From: an uncultured Acetatifactor sp.
Lineage (GTDB): Bacteria > Bacillota > Clostridia > Lachnospirales > Lachnospiraceae
Assembly: GCA_934394515.1 (NCBI GenBank)
Contig: CAKRRU010000103.1
Location: forward strand, 1-8,926
Direction: 5' to 3'
DNA: 8,926 nucleotides
The stretch's first letter is position 1. Each line of letters begins with the position of its first letter. Both the position numbers and the translations under genes were made by a program. Shown here piece by piece: positions 1 through 6,613 of this stretch. The notes below the pieces were generated by a model. The model had not been told where the DNA came from. It worked only from the letters and a program-made list of their open reading frames with translations, and did not search any database.

Positions 1-346
1 CCTTATTAAGTCCGGCAAAGCCCTGTACCGCCTCCAGGTGTTCCCAGCTAATGCCACTTGCCGAAGGATCGAAAGAAGTTTTCATATATGCCTGCAGATT
101 ATCCAGGGCTTTCAATCCTTCCTCATTTTGTGTTACCGCAAAAAGTCCATACAGCTCCTTTAAGAGATTGTCGTACTGGGTCAGCACAGTTTCTCCATAG
201 TTATCCGCAGCCATGACTGCCTGATTGCCGCAGAGTTTTAATCTCGATAGATCCGTAAGAAAACCTGTAAAAAAAATAGTGGGAACCAGAATCAGAGTCA
301 CCAGAACCGTTATGGAACCCTTTGATCTTTTTAAAAACAACTCCAT
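1..346 (-). CDS. DUF5702/TadG-like Tad-locus protein, N-terminal part (runs off left edge)
   Basis: Only the first 115 codons are present; the frame is open to the window edge. The start is ATG at 346, preceded by GGGGAGAG at good spacing and 13 nt after the TadE-like stop, so it is the last visible gene of the operon. Residues 1-10 are basic (MELFLKRSKG), followed by one hydrophobic segment (about 11-31). The next part (TDLSRLKLCG, then YGETVLTQYDNLLKELYGLFAV) is like the DUF5702 family as I recall it, which occurs beside clostridial tad genes. An N-terminal anchor with a long extracytoplasmic domain also fits TadG-like proteins. A KG-SITV junction precedes the hydrophobic stretch, but there is no Glu at +5, so prepilin-type processing is uncertain. 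Role in pilus assembly or surface display is inferred from position; family assignment is moderate confidence. Confidence 0.72.
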   Translation of the reverse strand, partial: MELFLKRSKGSITVLVTLILVPTIFFTGFLTDLSRLKLCGNQAVMAADNYGETVLTQYDNLLKELYGLFAVTQNEEGLKALDNLQAYMKTSFDPSASGISWEHLEAVQGFAGLNK

Positions 347-359
347 GCTTCTCTCCCCT

Positions 360-1034
360 TTATTTAATGTTGAACTTCTTTTTGAAACTATCGTAAAAAT
401 CTATTGCCTTATCTACCAGTTCACTTGCCTTCTGTCCAAGCTTTGTCTTGCTTACTATATCTACTACAAAATCCGTATTTCGGATAAAATCATCGCCATT
501 CGTCACTACCGCCGTCGCTGTTGCAGAAATCGTTATCGTGTCCCTGCCTCCCACCATCTTCAGGCTGATGGCCGGTTTCACCGTCTGGGTTGCTGTGGCT
601 GTAATTGTCTTATATACTATATAATTTTTGCTTTCCGCACTTAGCTGTACATTTTCTCCACTGTCAAAAAACATATATCCGACCATGGAACGGAAAAAAC
701 TGTTAAAATCATTTTTATTAAATTTAAAGCCTAAAAAACGGTATGGAAATGAATTCGAATAATCACCTGCCGGCGCCTGATAACTGCTTCCCACCGCTGT
801 AATCGTCCCCTCTGCTTTTCCGTATGCCATACCGGAAGATGCGGTCACAAAATTGTCGGAGTCTGTATTTTTATAATAAATTAGGGAATTCTGTACATTT
901 GCCTGTAGGTTGGCCTTCTGACACATAAAGATGGCGACATAATACAGAGCAATTATCATAATAAAACAGAAAGGCAGCAGCAGAGTGGCTTCGACTACCG
1001 CAAGTCCCTTTTCATTTTTGATCAATTTCTCCAT
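360..1034 (-). CDS. tadE: TadE-like pseudopilin
   Basis: A 224-aa protein. I chose ATG at 1034 because GGAGG lies about 7 nt upstream; the in-frame TTG at 1064 would put that Shine-Dalgarno inside the gene. Residues 1-9 are a charged leader (MEKLIKNEK), followed by G10 and LAVVEATLLLPFCF with Glu at +5, the classic prepilin/pseudopilin processing pattern of TadE-family proteins, and one membrane helix at about 11-37. The rest is an extracytoplasmic domain rich in Thr, Ser and Ala (about 130-185, alternating beta-like pattern) and ending in a Lys-rich helix. TadE proteins are minor pseudopilins cleaved by the prepilin peptidase TadV and needed for Flp pilus assembly. It lies 31 nt after the Flp1-like pilin and 13 nt before the DUF5702-like gene, so co-transcription is likely. 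The C-terminal domain is not one I recognise. Confidence 0.85.
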   Translation of the reverse strand: MEKLIKNEKGLAVVEATLLLPFCFIMIIALYYVAIFMCQKANLQANVQNSLIYYKNTDSDNFVTASSGMAYGKAEGTITAVGSSYQAPAGDYSNSFPYRFLGFKFNKNDFNSFFRSMVGYMFFDSGENVQLSAESKNYIVYKTITATATQTVKPAISLKMVGGRDTITISATATAVVTNGDDFIRNTDFVVDIVSKTKLGQKASELVDKAIDFYDSFKKKFNIK

Positions 1035-1065
1035 ACTATGTCCTCCATCCAAGTGTTTTACCAAA

Positions 1066-1287
1066 TTATCCGATAGTATCGCTCTGTCCTAAAATCTTCT
1101 CCCAGGTATCATTAAACCACTGTGAAATCTTATCCCAGAAAAGTGCTGCCAGCAGAACTACAATCAAGATCAGAAGAACTGTAGCTACGATAGAAGAAAC
1201 TCCTGTCTCATCCTTCTTGAACTGATCCGCAAAGTTTGCCATACGGATCTTGGCACCAATGTAAAAACGATCCAACGTCTTCAGCAT
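1066..1287 (-). CDS. flp: Flp1-like type IVb pilin (major pilin candidate)
   Basis: A 73-aa protein with a strong AGGAGG site 8 nt before ATG at 1287. A 28-residue basic leader (MLKTLDRFYIGAKIRMANF...) ends in KKDETG, followed by VSSIVATVLLILIVVLLAA, a 20-residue hydrophobic stretch, and a short amphipathic tail (FWDKISQWFNDTWEKI). Length and architecture match the Flp1-like pilins of Clostridia (Pfam Flp1_like as I recall), whose tails also read like DxIxxxxxxxxEKI. These are the structural subunits of the Tad fibre, cleaved after the Gly by a prepilin peptidase. The usual Glu at +5 is absent: the post-Gly sequence is VSSIVATV. That motif resembles archaeal pilin N-termini instead. The gene follows the two micro-peptide genes and precedes tadE. 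The long 5' untranslated stretch (1288-1390) holds a hairpin. Confidence 0.82.
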   Translation of the reverse strand: MLKTLDRFYIGAKIRMANFADQFKKDETGVSSIVATVLLILIVVLLAALFWDKISQWFNDTWEKILGQSDTIG

Positions 1288-1326
1288 TTTTCATTCCTCC
1301 TGTATCATTAAATAATTTATTATCAT

Positions 1327-1359
1327 CCGCCGTTTCCTACAGAAGCCACTTAACGTCGG
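1327..1359 (-). promoter_or_regulatory. Hairpin in the leader of the pilin gene
   Basis: On the minus strand CCGACGTT pairs with AACGGCGG (7 of 8 pairs) across a 17-nt loop, about 40 nt before the pilin start codon and 31 nt after the upstream stop. No U-run follows, so it is not a standard terminator. It could be an mRNA processing or stabilising element that raises pilin expression over the platform genes, but it may also be chance. Confidence 0.3.
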
Positions 1360-1390
1360 TACAATAACCATTTTTCATTACGTGGACTGT

Positions 1391-1543
1391 CTATTTCAAA
1401 GTTATACTGTCCGTAGTCTCAACAACTCCGATATTCCATAAATCTCTGACATATTCTTTTGCTTTCGGATAGTAGTTGACTGCAGCAAGTACAAGTAATA
1501 AAATCAGCGTCCATTTCACGATTCTTTTTATTGCTTTTCCCAT
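1391..1543 (-). CDS. 50-aa single-span membrane peptide, unknown function
   Basis: The reading is MGKAIKRIVK, a hydrophobic span WTLILLLVLAAV (about residues 11-22), then a soluble tail (NYYPKAKEYVRDLWN and on) ending SITLK. AGGA lies 7 nt before the ATG. The basic N-terminus followed by one helix predicts N-in, C-out topology. No Gly/Glu prepilin motif is visible, so it does not look like a second pilin. It sits between the 32-aa peptide (62 nt upstream) and the pilin (103 nt downstream), in the same orientation as the whole tad operon. The correct-looking ribosome site, the basic-hydrophobic-polar design and the place in the operon support a real gene; I do not recognise the family. A minor component or chaperone of the pilus machine is possible, but that is inference. 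Confidence 0.62.
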   Translation of the reverse strand: MGKAIKRIVKWTLILLLVLAAVNYYPKAKEYVRDLWNIGVVETTDSITLK

Positions 1544-1605
1544 ATTTTATCCTACTCATTTAATCACGTCTCTGGGGCCGACAACGCCTTCACTTACCCA
1601 ATCCG

Positions 1606-1704
1606 TCAAAAAAACTCTTGTAACGTTTCAAAATTAACGATCACAAAGATTATCACCAAAGCCAATATTGCACCTATCACTATTCCTACTACTTTTTTTC
1701 TCAT
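1606..1704 (-). CDS. 32-aa single-span membrane peptide, unknown function
   Basis: The peptide starts MRKK, continues with a hydrophobic helix VVGIVIGAILALVIIFVIV (residues 5-23) and ends NFETLQEFF. The ATG at 1704 is preceded by GAGAGGG at about 9 nt spacing, and only 14 nt separate it from the tadC stop, so translation coupled to tadC is plausible. A GxxxG-like GIVIGA pattern could support helix packing. It has no cleavable signal or prepilin motif. It is too short for most gene callers and probably missing from many annotations. Its function is not recognisable; together with the 50-aa peptide it forms a micro-protein pair between the platform and pilin genes. Confidence 0.55.
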   Translation of the reverse strand: MRKKVVGIVIGAILALVIIFVIVNFETLQEFF

Positions 1705-1718
1705 AAAACACTTCCCTC

Positions 1719-2762
1719 TCAAAAATTAAAACCACTCATTACAGGTACAATGATAAGAATTATAATTCCCGCAAACATAAGCATCGTAGGAAGCAGTAGT
1801 TTCGACTGGATCTTCTCTCCCATTCTTCTGGCATCATGTTTATGCTCCAGCCAGCTTTCATCATTCAGCTGACGGAACAGACTCACAATTTTCGAGTTTC
1901 CCTTGGAAGTATTCTGGATGATTGCCGTTGCCAGTTTTGTCGTGTACAAATTATTACATTTTGTGATAAACCTGGAATATGCTTCCACTGGGGATACATT
2001 ATTATCAAAGTCCAACAGTACACGGTTCATCTCCTCATAGAGGGTACCGGTTCCGCTGACGCTGGCCAGTTTCCATGCCTGACTGACTTCCATGCCCGCC
2101 ACAGTAAGCAACGTCAGTTTGGACATTACCTGTGGAAACTGCCTGGAAATATCCTCCTGACGCTTTGTAACTACCTGACTGACACTGTCATATGGCAGAT
2201 ATCCTATTAATGCAAACACTGCAAAACAGGCTACCCCGATGATGATACTTCTGGTTCCCATCTGCATGGCAAAGCCAAAACCCATTCCGAGGAACAACAT
2301 AACTGCACCGAGTAGCAGATTTCCCATGAGCGATGCAAGCAGATAATATGTATAATTAATTGCTTCTTTTTTCTCTTTAAACTGAATACATTTCTGGTTC
2401 AGTTTCTTTACAACATCACTGGTTCCATCCCAGCCGAGAATCTGGATCATGCGATAGCCGGCCAGTGGAATGATATCCAATACACTGATTTTTCCCTTTT
2501 TAAGGATTTCCAATTGTTTTCTTGCTTCATCCTGCTTTTTCTTTAATGCCTTGCCCTGTTTGAGTTTTTTCTTATCCTGTTGTCCGCTTTTCTTCATCTG
2601 TTCGGCAAGAAGATTCATTTCTATCTGTGTCTTTTTGATGGTCTCTGTCTGAATCTCAACATTACAGACGATCAACGCCTTAGCCAGACTGTCCCCTGCT
2701 GTCAGGAAGAGAATCGCAAATATTACAAAAAGGGCACTTGCCAATATCATGCAAATAAACAT
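1719..2762 (-). CDS. tadC: TadC-like inner-membrane platform protein (T2SSF domain)
   Basis: A 347-aa protein with AGGAGG 7 nt before ATG at 2762, and 11 nt after the tadB stop. Membrane spans are visible at about 5-22, 138-160, 169-190 and 320-343. The T2SSF (GspF-type) region lies at about 205-320, with RQFPQVMSKLTLLTVAGMEV and a later LEHKHDARRMGEKIQSKLLLP, which is typical of TadC. TadB and TadC together make the cytoplasmic-membrane platform that couples the TadA ATPase to pilin polymerisation. An unusual segment follows the first helix: residues 36-91 are Lys/Gln/Glu-rich and predicted helical, likely coiled coil (QMKKSGQQDKKKLKQGKALK). I cannot say how common this extension is without an alignment. 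Operon context makes the assignment firm. Confidence 0.9.
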   Translation of the reverse strand: MFICMILASALFVIFAILFLTAGDSLAKALIVCNVEIQTETIKKTQIEMNLLAEQMKKSGQQDKKKLKQGKALKKKQDEARKQLEILKKGKISVLDIIPLAGYRMIQILGWDGTSDVVKKLNQKCIQFKEKKEAINYTYYLLASLMGNLLLGAVMLFLGMGFGFAMQMGTRSIIIGVACFAVFALIGYLPYDSVSQVVTKRQEDISRQFPQVMSKLTLLTVAGMEVSQAWKLASVSGTGTLYEEMNRVLLDFDNNVSPVEAYSRFITKCNNLYTTKLATAIIQNTSKGNSKIVSLFRQLNDESWLEHKHDARRMGEKIQSKLLLPTMLMFAGIIILIIVPVMSGFNF

Positions 2763-2773
2763 TTCACTTCCTC

Positions 2774-3532
2774 CTATACTTCAATCTTGCTGCTCTTGAC
2801 CGCCAGCACATAAGATACCCCAAAAATAACCAACGCCACTGTTGCGCAAAAATGCCCTACGTCGGTCGTAAAGAGGGAATCCAACAGCCCGCCACCCATA
2901 CTGGACATTGCTACCACGATAACAATCGGCATAATCAGCATAACCATAGTTTCTGACTTTGCAGAAGTGATTGTTGTTTCAATCTCCTGCTCGATCTCGA
3001 CCTTATCCCGGATAACTTCTTCCGTCTGTGTCAGAATATCTCCGAACCTGTCGCTCTTTCCTTCGATAACGCTGTAGATCGTTGCGAAACTACGGATATC
3101 CTCAATATCGCTTCGATCTGCCAGATCCTGGAAGAGAACCTTCATCTCAATGCCGCCTCTGTCATACTGCAGAATAATATTTTCAACTTCTCTTACAATA
3201 TCTGCTTTGGAACTATAAGAAAGTTTAAGATCTTCCAACGCTGACTTAACAGCTGCTACTTCCACATTGCCGGCCCGGACCGCCACACTCATCGACCCGA
3301 GGAAATCCTTAAACTGCAGTCGGAGTGACTTCTGTCTTTTCTCGATCGTACTGTCTGCATACATTTTTTCCAGATAGATTCCGGCGAGAAAACCAATCAC
3401 AACAGAAACCGGAATCCAATGATAAAACAAATATGCCACCACGGAAAGCAAAAGGCTTGCCCCTATATAGACCGCTATATGTTCCACCTTACTCATATTG
3501 CATTTATAGTAGACTGGCATTTTACCGTTCAT
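2774..3532 (-). CDS. tadB: TadB-like inner-membrane platform protein (T2SSF domain)
   Basis: A 252-aa protein. ATG at 3532 is 2 nt after the tadA stop, with GGAGG about 8 nt upstream inside the end of tadA, so the two are translationally coupled. Two N-terminal spans (about 18-36 and 39-55) are followed by a cytoplasmic T2SSF domain (about 71-185; FKDFLGSMSVAVRAG is the typical opening, and SVIEGKSDRFGDIL the later conserved part), then spans at about 186-201 and 226-245. TadB pairs with TadC as the membrane scaffold of the Tad secretion machine and is contacted by the TadA ATPase. The protein is slightly short for the family because the N-terminal linker is compact. Nothing looks broken. Confidence 0.9.
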   Translation of the reverse strand: MNGKMPVYYKCNMSKVEHIAVYIGASLLLSVVAYLFYHWIPVSVVIGFLAGIYLEKMYADSTIEKRQKSLRLQFKDFLGSMSVAVRAGNVEVAAVKSALEDLKLSYSSKADIVREVENIILQYDRGGIEMKVLFQDLADRSDIEDIRSFATIYSVIEGKSDRFGDILTQTEEVIRDKVEIEQEIETTITSAKSETMVMLIMPIVIVVAMSSMGGGLLDSLFTTDVGHFCATVALVIFGVSYVLAVKSSKIEV

Positions 3533-3534
3533 GC

Positions 3535-4836
3535 TTAATCCTCCGCATCTGCCAGATAATCGTAAATACCACTGGCAATAAATTTATCAGGGTGTACCAT
3601 TTTGTTGTGCGTTCTCTTTAAAGAACCGGATACTTTACGGACAGTTGTATTCTCATCCTCTTCGAACTTGAACAACGGATTCATAATGATCCTCCCGTTT
3701 TCCAGTCCTACAATCTCCGTGATTTCCATAGTCTTACGGGATTTATCCCTCATACGGGACAAATGAATAATAATATCTACCGCCGAAGCGATCTGCTGCC
3801 TGATAGCCTCCAGAGGCAGACCTGCTTCGCCACTCAGGACCATAGTTTCCAGACGGCTCAGCATATCCTCTGCAGAGTTTGCATGACCGGTAGACAAAGA
3901 ACCGTCATGACCGGTATTCATGGCTTGCAGCATATCCAATGCTTCTGCTCCACGAACCTCTCCGACAACAATCCGCTCCGGTCTCATACGCAGAGACGAC
4001 TTGATCAGATCACGAATCGTGATAGCTCCCGCGCCGGTGGAGTTAGCGTTACGTGTCTCCAACCGTACCAGATTGGGAACATTTCTGATCTGCAATTCAG
4101 CCGAGTCCTCAATCGTAATCACACGCTCATCGGAGGGAATGTAGTTGGACAGTGCATTCAGGAAAGTAGTCTTACCGGAACCGGTACCTCCGCTGATGAA
4201 GATGTTGTATTTTGCCCGCACCAGTTTTTCTAAGAAAACAGCCGCTTCCGGTGTAATAGACTTATAATTGATCAATTTTTGAATCGTCATACCCTCCTCA
4301 GGGAATCGCCGAATGGTAACGATCGGACCATTTAAGGCAATCGGATCCAATACAACATTGACACGGGATCCGTCTGCCAGACGTGTATCTACGATGGGGT
4401 TACTTTCATTGACACTCCTCCCCATATCCTGAACAAATTTTGTAATAATATTACGAAGCCTCTCCTGGCTTTCAAACTTGTCCGGAATCCTTTGTAGTTT
4501 TCCGGCTTTTTCAACAAAGATACAGTCATAACCGTTGATCATAACTTCAGTGATGGATTTATCCGAGATGATCTTGCCCAGAATACCCAATCCTCGAATA
4601 GACTCAAATACGGTATCTGCAAGACTCTTTCTGACTTTAAAAGAGATTGAAGAATAATATGCCGCTGTCTCAGGATCTACCGTCTCACACTGTTTCATTC
4701 TTAACTCCAGCATGGCATTGATCCGCTCTTTTAACTGCTCATCCGACAGTTCAGAGTAGCTGGGATCTCTGCTCACCATCTCTCTGATCTGTGTTATCTC
4801 TTCTGTAAAAAAGTCTCTCATTTCATCCGCCCTCAT
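3535..4836 (-). CDS. tadA: TadA/CpaF pilus-assembly ATPase
   Basis: A 433-aa cytoplasmic hexameric ATPase of the type II/IV secretion superfamily that powers Flp pilus assembly. All hallmark motifs are intact: N-terminal domain about 60-200 with the [15 protein letters not shown] strand region and LADGSRVN, Walker [11 protein letters not shown] at 215-224, Asp box [10 protein letters not shown] at 241-250, Walker [10 protein letters not shown] at 288-296, and His box [13 protein letters not shown] at 308-320. The arginine-rich region FRx-like TIRRFPE (174-180) is also present. Start choice is uncertain: ATG at 4836 has GAAGAGA about 10 nt upstream, while ATG at 4821 (M6) has AGGGCGG ahead of it; the difference is five residues. 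It starts 54 nt after the tadZ stop and overlaps the tadB ribosome site at its end. Confidence 0.96.
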   Translation of the reverse strand: MRADEMRDFFTEEITQIREMVSRDPSYSELSDEQLKERINAMLELRMKQCETVDPETAAYYSSISFKVRKSLADTVFESIRGLGILGKIISDKSITEVMINGYDCIFVEKAGKLQRIPDKFESQERLRNIITKFVQDMGRSVNESNPIVDTRLADGSRVNVVLDPIALNGPIVTIRRFPEEGMTIQKLINYKSITPEAAVFLEKLVRAKYNIFISGGTGSGKTTFLNALSNYIPSDERVITIEDSAELQIRNVPNLVRLETRNANSTGAGAITIRDLIKSSLRMRPERIVVGEVRGAEALDMLQAMNTGHDGSLSTGHANSAEDMLSRLETMVLSGEAGLPLEAIRQQIASAVDIIIHLSRMRDKSRKTMEITEIVGLENGRIIMNPLFKFEEDENTTVRKVSGSLKRTHNKMVHPDKFIASGIYDYLADAED

Positions 4837-4890
4837 CCGTATATTCTCTTCAACTTTTCACCATTATCGTTATAAAGAAGCAGTACAACA

Positions 4891-5934
4891 CTATAGCAGC
4901 TGTAAAAAGCAATTGCTGCAGGCATCCCCGGCTGCCGCCGTGATAAACTGTGCCGGTTCGGGATTCTGTGCCGCATTTATTCTGCCGATTACAGGGATCT
5001 CGCTGGAAATCATGCTCTCTCTGCCTATATAAAAATTTAAAAGACGTACCATCTTCTTCCCATAAGCACCGATAATATGCATCTGATTCATAAATCCGCT
5101 CATCTTTGCAGTTGCGATTCTGTCAGTCTTTTCTACGAGCACGATCCGGTCTGCCAGTTCAAACACCGCCTGTGCCTTGGCATCCATACTGCAGCTCATG
5201 TCCACCACGATTACATCAAACAATCCACTCTTCTGAAATACCTCAATAAATTCTTTCAGATCCTCCGGGGAAAGTTCATATACATCATTCGGACTGTCAA
5301 AATGATTCATATAAAAAAGATTATTCTGTCCGGTCTGAAGCAGACTTTGAATTTTCATAGTAAAATTCATATTTTCACCAAGGCAGGCTGCGATTTCCGA
5401 AGTCCCCCTCACATCTGTTCTTTGCAGATAACATTCCTCCGAACCAATATCCTCCAGTCCCAGATAGAAGCATTGCAACCCCTGTGCTGCATATTTTGTG
5501 GCAGCACAAAGTGCTGTCGTTGTCTTCCCCACACCTCCGACAGGGGAATACACTGCTATCACAGAAGTTTTCTTTTGCCCGGCTACTACTCCGGTATCAC
5601 TGCATACCTCTGCGTATACTTCAAGTATCTGTTGATATATTTTGCTGATGCGCTGATATTTTCGAATCTTTTTTGTCTTCTGGAATTGTGTGGCAATATC
5701 CTGAGTCTCATCCAACAGGAGAATAGGCAGAAACCTGTTTCTGCCGTCTGCGTGTCCGTCATACACGCCGGCATCAAATAGTAATACATCAAATTTTTGT
5801 GACATTAAAGCCTGTTCCAGGGTATTTCTATCTGTGAACACAGAGAGATTCAGATCTTCATATTCTTCCAATACACTAAGTATACGATTTACATACTCTT
5901 CATTAGTATCTGCGATTGCTATCTTTAGTATCAT
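4891..5934 (-). CDS. tadZ: TadZ/CpaE-like localisation ATPase with receiver-like domain
   Basis: A 347-aa first gene of the operon. ATG at 5934 is preferred because GAGGAG lies about 8 nt upstream; an in-frame GTG at 5949 would absorb that site. Residues 1-105 form a receiver-like alpha/beta domain (ILKIAIADTNEEYV; D54 in LLFDAG at the place of the phospho-acceptor), and 113-347 a ParA/MinD-like ATPase domain. The deviant Walker A reads SPVGGVGKTTTA (120-131), with Val122 where MinD/ParA proteins carry the signature Lys. Walker B is VIVVD (231-235). The architecture matches E. rectale TadZ, whose structure showed an atypical receiver plus atypical ATPase domain (established knowledge, from memory). 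TadZ marks the cell-pole assembly site for the Tad machine. Phosphorylation is not expected from this degenerate receiver, but that is inference. Confidence 0.9.
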   Translation of the reverse strand: MILKIAIADTNEEYVNRILSVLEEYEDLNLSVFTDRNTLEQALMSQKFDVLLFDAGVYDGHADGRNRFLPILLLDETQDIATQFQKTKKIRKYQRISKIYQQILEVYAEVCSDTGVVAGQKKTSVIAVYSPVGGVGKTTTALCAATKYAAQGLQCFYLGLEDIGSEECYLQRTDVRGTSEIAACLGENMNFTMKIQSLLQTGQNNLFYMNHFDSPNDVYELSPEDLKEFIEVFQKSGLFDVIVVDMSCSMDAKAQAVFELADRIVLVEKTDRIATAKMSGFMNQMHIIGAYGKKMVRLLNFYIGRESMISSEIPVIGRINAAQNPEPAQFITAAAGDACSNCFLQLL

Positions 5935-5988
5935 ATGCCCTCTCCTCACCAGAAAAATTTAGAATATTTTATATTAAAACTTTTTTAT

Positions 5989-6017
5989 ATCATAAACCCG
6001 TTTTTTACGTTTGTCAA
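5989..6017 (-). promoter_or_regulatory. Sigma-A-type promoter of the tad operon
   Basis: On the minus strand the -35 box TTGACA (6012-6017) is a perfect consensus, followed by a 17-nt spacer and the -10 box TATGAT (5989-5994), one mismatch from TATAAT. Transcription would start near 5982, giving a leader of about 48 nt before the tadZ ATG. This is the only strong promoter I see for the whole minus-strand operon. Confidence 0.82.
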
Positions 6018-6019
6018 TT

Positions 6020-6047
6020 CTGTAGAGTATATTAGCACGCTCTATAG
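6020..6047. promoter_or_regulatory. Inverted repeat, candidate operator between tadZ and the XRE gene
   Basis: CTGTAGAG at 6020-6027 and CTCTATAG at 6040-6047 are inverted repeats with one mismatch and a 12-nt spacer. The site begins 3 bp upstream of the -35 box and lies ahead of the divergent XRE gene, a usual place for an autoregulating HTH repressor or activator. It overlaps the direct repeats, so the two readings compete. Confidence 0.42.
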
Positions 6048-6086
6048 AATATATTTTTTGTAAGAATAATTTGTTAAACTAGATAT

Positions 6087-6521
6087 GTGAAAGAGCGGAA
6101 ATCAGGCAAAAAAACTTATAAATCCAGGCAGATAAGGCGTGTGATAGTATTGGAACCTAATAAAGATTTTAATTTGATTGTGGGATTGCGAATTCGCGAG
6201 ATACGCGAAGCCTTACAGATGACAAGAGCAGAATTCAGTGAAAAATGTGATATTTCCGAAAGCTTTCTTGCCGCCGTTGAAAGCGGCAAAAAAAGTATTA
6301 CTTCCAAGACACTCTTTAAATTATGTACCAGTTTAAATGTGTCCGCGGATTACTTCATACTCGGGAAAGATAATGACTTTAAAACAGATACGGCTTTGGA
6401 ATTACTAAATTCACTGGATACTTTTTCAAGGGAATCTGCAATGCAGATTCTGAATGAATATGTAATTGCTATTAATAATTCCAAAAGTCAGATCCCCGTC
6501 ACACAAAAGCCTCAGACATAA
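6087..6521 (+). CDS. XRE-family HTH transcriptional regulator
   Basis: A 144-aa protein from the GTG at 6087. The start is uncertain: no clear ribosome site precedes 6087, and GTG at 6141 or TTG at 6150 would still keep the whole DNA-binding domain. An HTH_3/Cro-CI domain spans about 35-93: scaffold helix LRIREIREALQ, helix 2 MTRAEFSEKC, recognition helix region SESFLAAVESGKKSI, then the conserved TLFKLCTSLNVSADYFILG. A C-terminal helical tail of about 45 residues may aid dimerisation; no ligand or protease domain is present. It is transcribed divergently from the tad operon with 152 bp between start codons, and the candidate operator lies in that space. Regulation of tad or of itself is inferred from position. 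A short hairpin overlaps its stop codon. Confidence 0.88.
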   Translation: MKERKSGKKTYKSRQIRRVIVLEPNKDFNLIVGLRIREIREALQMTRAEFSEKCDISESFLAAVESGKKSITSKTLFKLCTSLNVSADYFILGKDNDFKTDTALELLNSLDTFSRESAMQILNEYVIAINNSKSQIPVTQKPQT

Positions 6522-6533
6522 TGCCTGAGGCTT
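6507..6533 (+). terminator. Hairpin at the end of the XRE gene, weak terminator
   Basis: AAGCCTCAG (6507-6515) pairs perfectly with CTGAGGCTT (6525-6533) across a 9-nt loop that contains the XRE stop codon. No U-run follows directly; a T-rich stretch begins only about 20 nt later (TTTATTTTTTTT). It may be a weak terminator or attenuator between the XRE and peptidase-like genes. Confidence 0.5.
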
Positions 6534-6613
6534 CAAAATTCTCATTAATATATTTATTTTTTTTCTTAGATGTGATACTTTGAAATAAATAATATAGTAT
6601 TGGGAGATATACG

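Larger units (their letters stand above)
5960..6055. repeat. Three TAGARTATWTT direct repeats around the tad promoter
   Basis: TAGAATATTTT lies at 5960-5970, TAGAGTATATT at 6023-6033 and TAGAATATATT at 6045-6055. The last two match at 10 of 11 positions and start exactly 22 bp apart, about two helical turns, with the nearer one ending 5 bp upstream of the -35 box of the minus-strand promoter. The third lies in the tadZ leader. The tandem spacing is like LytTR-type or other dimeric activator sites, but the AT-rich composition makes chance similarity possible. Confidence 0.45.

Noticed and set aside
225..644. Plus-strand open frame of 139 codons
   Set aside because: It lies opposite two genes (TadE-like and the DUF5702-like start) that have good ribosome sites and family features.
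1419..1559. Alternative minus-strand 46-aa frame overlapping the 50-aa peptide gene
   Set aside because: It starts earlier in another frame but has no ribosome site at proper spacing and gives a Cys-rich, non-membrane peptide; the 50-aa frame is the better candidate.
3763..4233. Plus-strand open frames opposite tadA
   Set aside because: They mirror the conserved ATPase core; no start signals or domain content.
5077..5781. Long plus-strand open frame (234 codons) opposite tadZ
   Set aside because: It is antisense to a well-supported gene, has no convincing ribosome site, and its Cys/His-rich product resembles no family; it is a frame shadow.
6028..6085. Promoter for the XRE gene on the plus strand
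   Set aside because: Partial -10-like boxes (TAGAAT, TAAACT) exist, but none has an acceptable -35 at 16-18 nt, so none is reported as a feature.
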